A stretch of 64,000 nt of DNA from CAUZIB01 sp963663925 (GTDB taxonomy: Bacteria; Acidobacteriota; Vicinamibacteria; Vicinamibacterales; UBA8438). The position numbers and the translations under genes are program-made. Each line of letters begins with the position of its first letter. The first letter of the stretch is position 1. The notes under the pieces are model-generated. The model was not told the DNA's origin and searched no databases. It saw nothing but the letters and a program-made list of their open reading frames with translations. This document shows positions 63,066 through 64,000 of this stretch, piece by piece. Location: NCBI GenBank assembly GCA_965237405.1, contig OZ250139.1, positions 2,170,001 to 2,234,000 on the forward strand, given 5' to 3'.

Positions 63066-64000
63066 ATGAGAAAACACCTGCCTGCGCCAGAGCAGTTTGT
63101 TGGACAGCGAATACCCGACCATCCCGAGTACGTCATCGCCGAGAAACTTGATTCTGGCTGCAACGGACACGTCTTTGTCGCCCGTTCCGACACACTCGGC
63201 CGAGAGATCGCGTGCAAGGTGATCCCTGCTGCAAATCTGATAGGTGCCGATCGCAGCCCTCCGACCTGGAAAGAAGAGATCCTCAAGGCGAACAGTGTGC
63301 CGTCGAACCGAGTCGTTAAGTTTTACAGCACCGGGATATGGCCAACCAAGGATGGGAATTGTGTATTCCTATTGTCCGATCTCGTTCGCGGCCAAGCTCT
63401 GCGCACACATCAGAAGACCTCATCTGTCAGTCTCCTGTTTGTGTTGGACTTTTTCAAAGAGATGCTGGATTTTTTGCGAGAGCTGCAGGAGGTCGGTCTT
63501 GAACATGGCGATTTTCACGCAGGTAACGTGCTGGTCGAAGACCGCTCTGCGTCGTTGATCGGAGGTCCTTACGCGTTTCGAGTAACTGATTTCGGGGTCG
63601 CACCGTTGACTAGCGGTGCAGATCTTCTAGATGACTTCGATCAAGTCGGGCTTATGTTGCGCGACCTCCTGGATCTTGTGGATTACCAGGCGTGCACTCC
63701 CAAAGAGCGACATATGTTCGACGTTCTCAACGACGACTTTCTAGCGAAGGGACTTTTTGAGCAAGACGCCGCGCACGACGAGCGAGCCCGAAATCCGATC
63801 TTGCTCTTCGAGTCGCTGCAGAATAAAGAGAGGAGTTTTACGGTCCACACCTTCGGAATCGCTCGGCGTAAGCTGGTTACACCGTTCGACTACCTCAGCT
63901 GCGAACAAATCGGCGAATCTCATGCGCTCCTGAAGGATTTGTACTCGGACAAGATGGTTGGCCTCCGTGTCATTGAAGAAAGCAACAATCTGGTATTGAC
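63066..64000 (+). CDS. Serine/threonine protein kinase-like protein (partial, runs off window)
   Basis: From ATG 63066 the frame is open to the last base (311 codons). Kinase landmarks: Gly-rich segment EKLDSGCNGHVFVAR (26-40), Lys51 in EIACKVI, catalytic loop HGDFHAGNVLV (147-157) with Asp149 and Asn154, and DFG at 175-177 (VTDFGVAP). Later residues (DLVDYQACTPKERHMFDVL) belong to the C-lobe, and more sequence follows outside the window. It lies 171 bp after the methyltransferase in the same direction. Kinase plus DNA methylase pairs occur in phage-defence loci of the Pgl/BREX kind, but no PglZ or other component is visible, so the assignment is open. Confidence 0.8.
   Translation, partial: MRKHLPAPEQFVGQRIPDHPEYVIAEKLDSGCNGHVFVARSDTLGREIACKVIPAANLIGADRSPPTWKEEILKANSVPSNRVVKFYSTGIWPTKDGNCVFLLSDLVRGQALRTHQKTSSVSLLFVLDFFKEMLDFLRELQEVGLEHGDFHAGNVLVEDRSASLIGGPYAFRVTDFGVAPLTSGADLLDDFDQVGLMLRDLLDLVDYQACTPKERHMFDVLNDDFLAKGLFEQDAAHDERARNPILLFESLQNKERSFTVHTFGIARRKLVTPFDYLSCEQIGESHALLKDLYSDKMVGLRVIEESNNLVL

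Overview
A high-GC bacterial chromosome segment in which few stretches longer than about 5 kb lack a transposon or a transposon remnant. Chromosomal genes (amidase, cyclase, penicillin acylase family, DUF6351 hydrolase, CopA/CopB, alanine dehydrogenase, A-type Fe-S carrier, Mrp ATPase, bacilliredoxin) would fit a soil or marine heterotroph such as an Acidobacteriota- or Gemmatimonadota-like lineage. No rRNA, tRNA or taxon marker is present, so this placement is weak.

Layout. 1-2.3 kb: two broken catabolic genes (cyclase with an in-frame stop, amidase with a frameshift). 2.3-8.2 kb: remains of a defence island: two HsdR tails, a HEPN-motif protein, a PIN/Phd toxin-antitoxin pair, a membrane protein and a complete Mrr endonuclease. 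8.4-18.6 kb: nested mobile DNA (two IS3 elements, an IS5 carrying a group II intron, an IS1182 inside an IS5 end, a full IS5) with phage leftovers (DUF1064, terminase tail, integrase tail) and a YheU-like gene. 18.6-22.5 kb: short housekeeping block (bacilliredoxin, broken IclR regulator, ferredoxin, Mrp, DUF971, hypothetical). 22.5-29.5 kb: integrase-core transposases, alanine dehydrogenase abutted by an IS6 end, and an IS6 split by an IS110. 29.6-33.8 kb: ErpA-like protein, broken nuclease, DUF6351 hydrolase. 33.8-37.3 kb: one IS6 with an IS110 in each terminal repeat. 38.2-41.3 kb: copper resistance operon. 41.3-51.7 kb: more IS5/IS6/IS110/IS256 material around a frameshifted penicillin acylase family gene and an Nramp-like transporter. 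51.7-53.9 kb: an inverted IS5 structure and a group II intron fragment. 53.9-59.4 kb: small hypotheticals and a three-gene McrBC module with an extra PD-(D/E)XK-like protein. 59.7-64 kb: IS200 and IS5 remnants, an integrase tail, then a DNA methyltransferase followed by a protein kinase that runs off the window.

The most unusual signal is the IS110 family. Four of four retained IS110 right ends (three complete elements, one fragment) sit at the same point inside the terminal inverted repeat of IS6-family elements. Their roughly 255-nt non-coding end carries sequences matching both the IS6 target and the element's own end, as expected of a bridge RNA. A second theme is layered defence genes (Mrr, McrBC plus nuclease, HEPN/HsdR, methyltransferase plus kinase). 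Many single-base indels, several in homopolymers, break otherwise complete genes, so decay and sequencing error must be separated before calling them pseudogenes.
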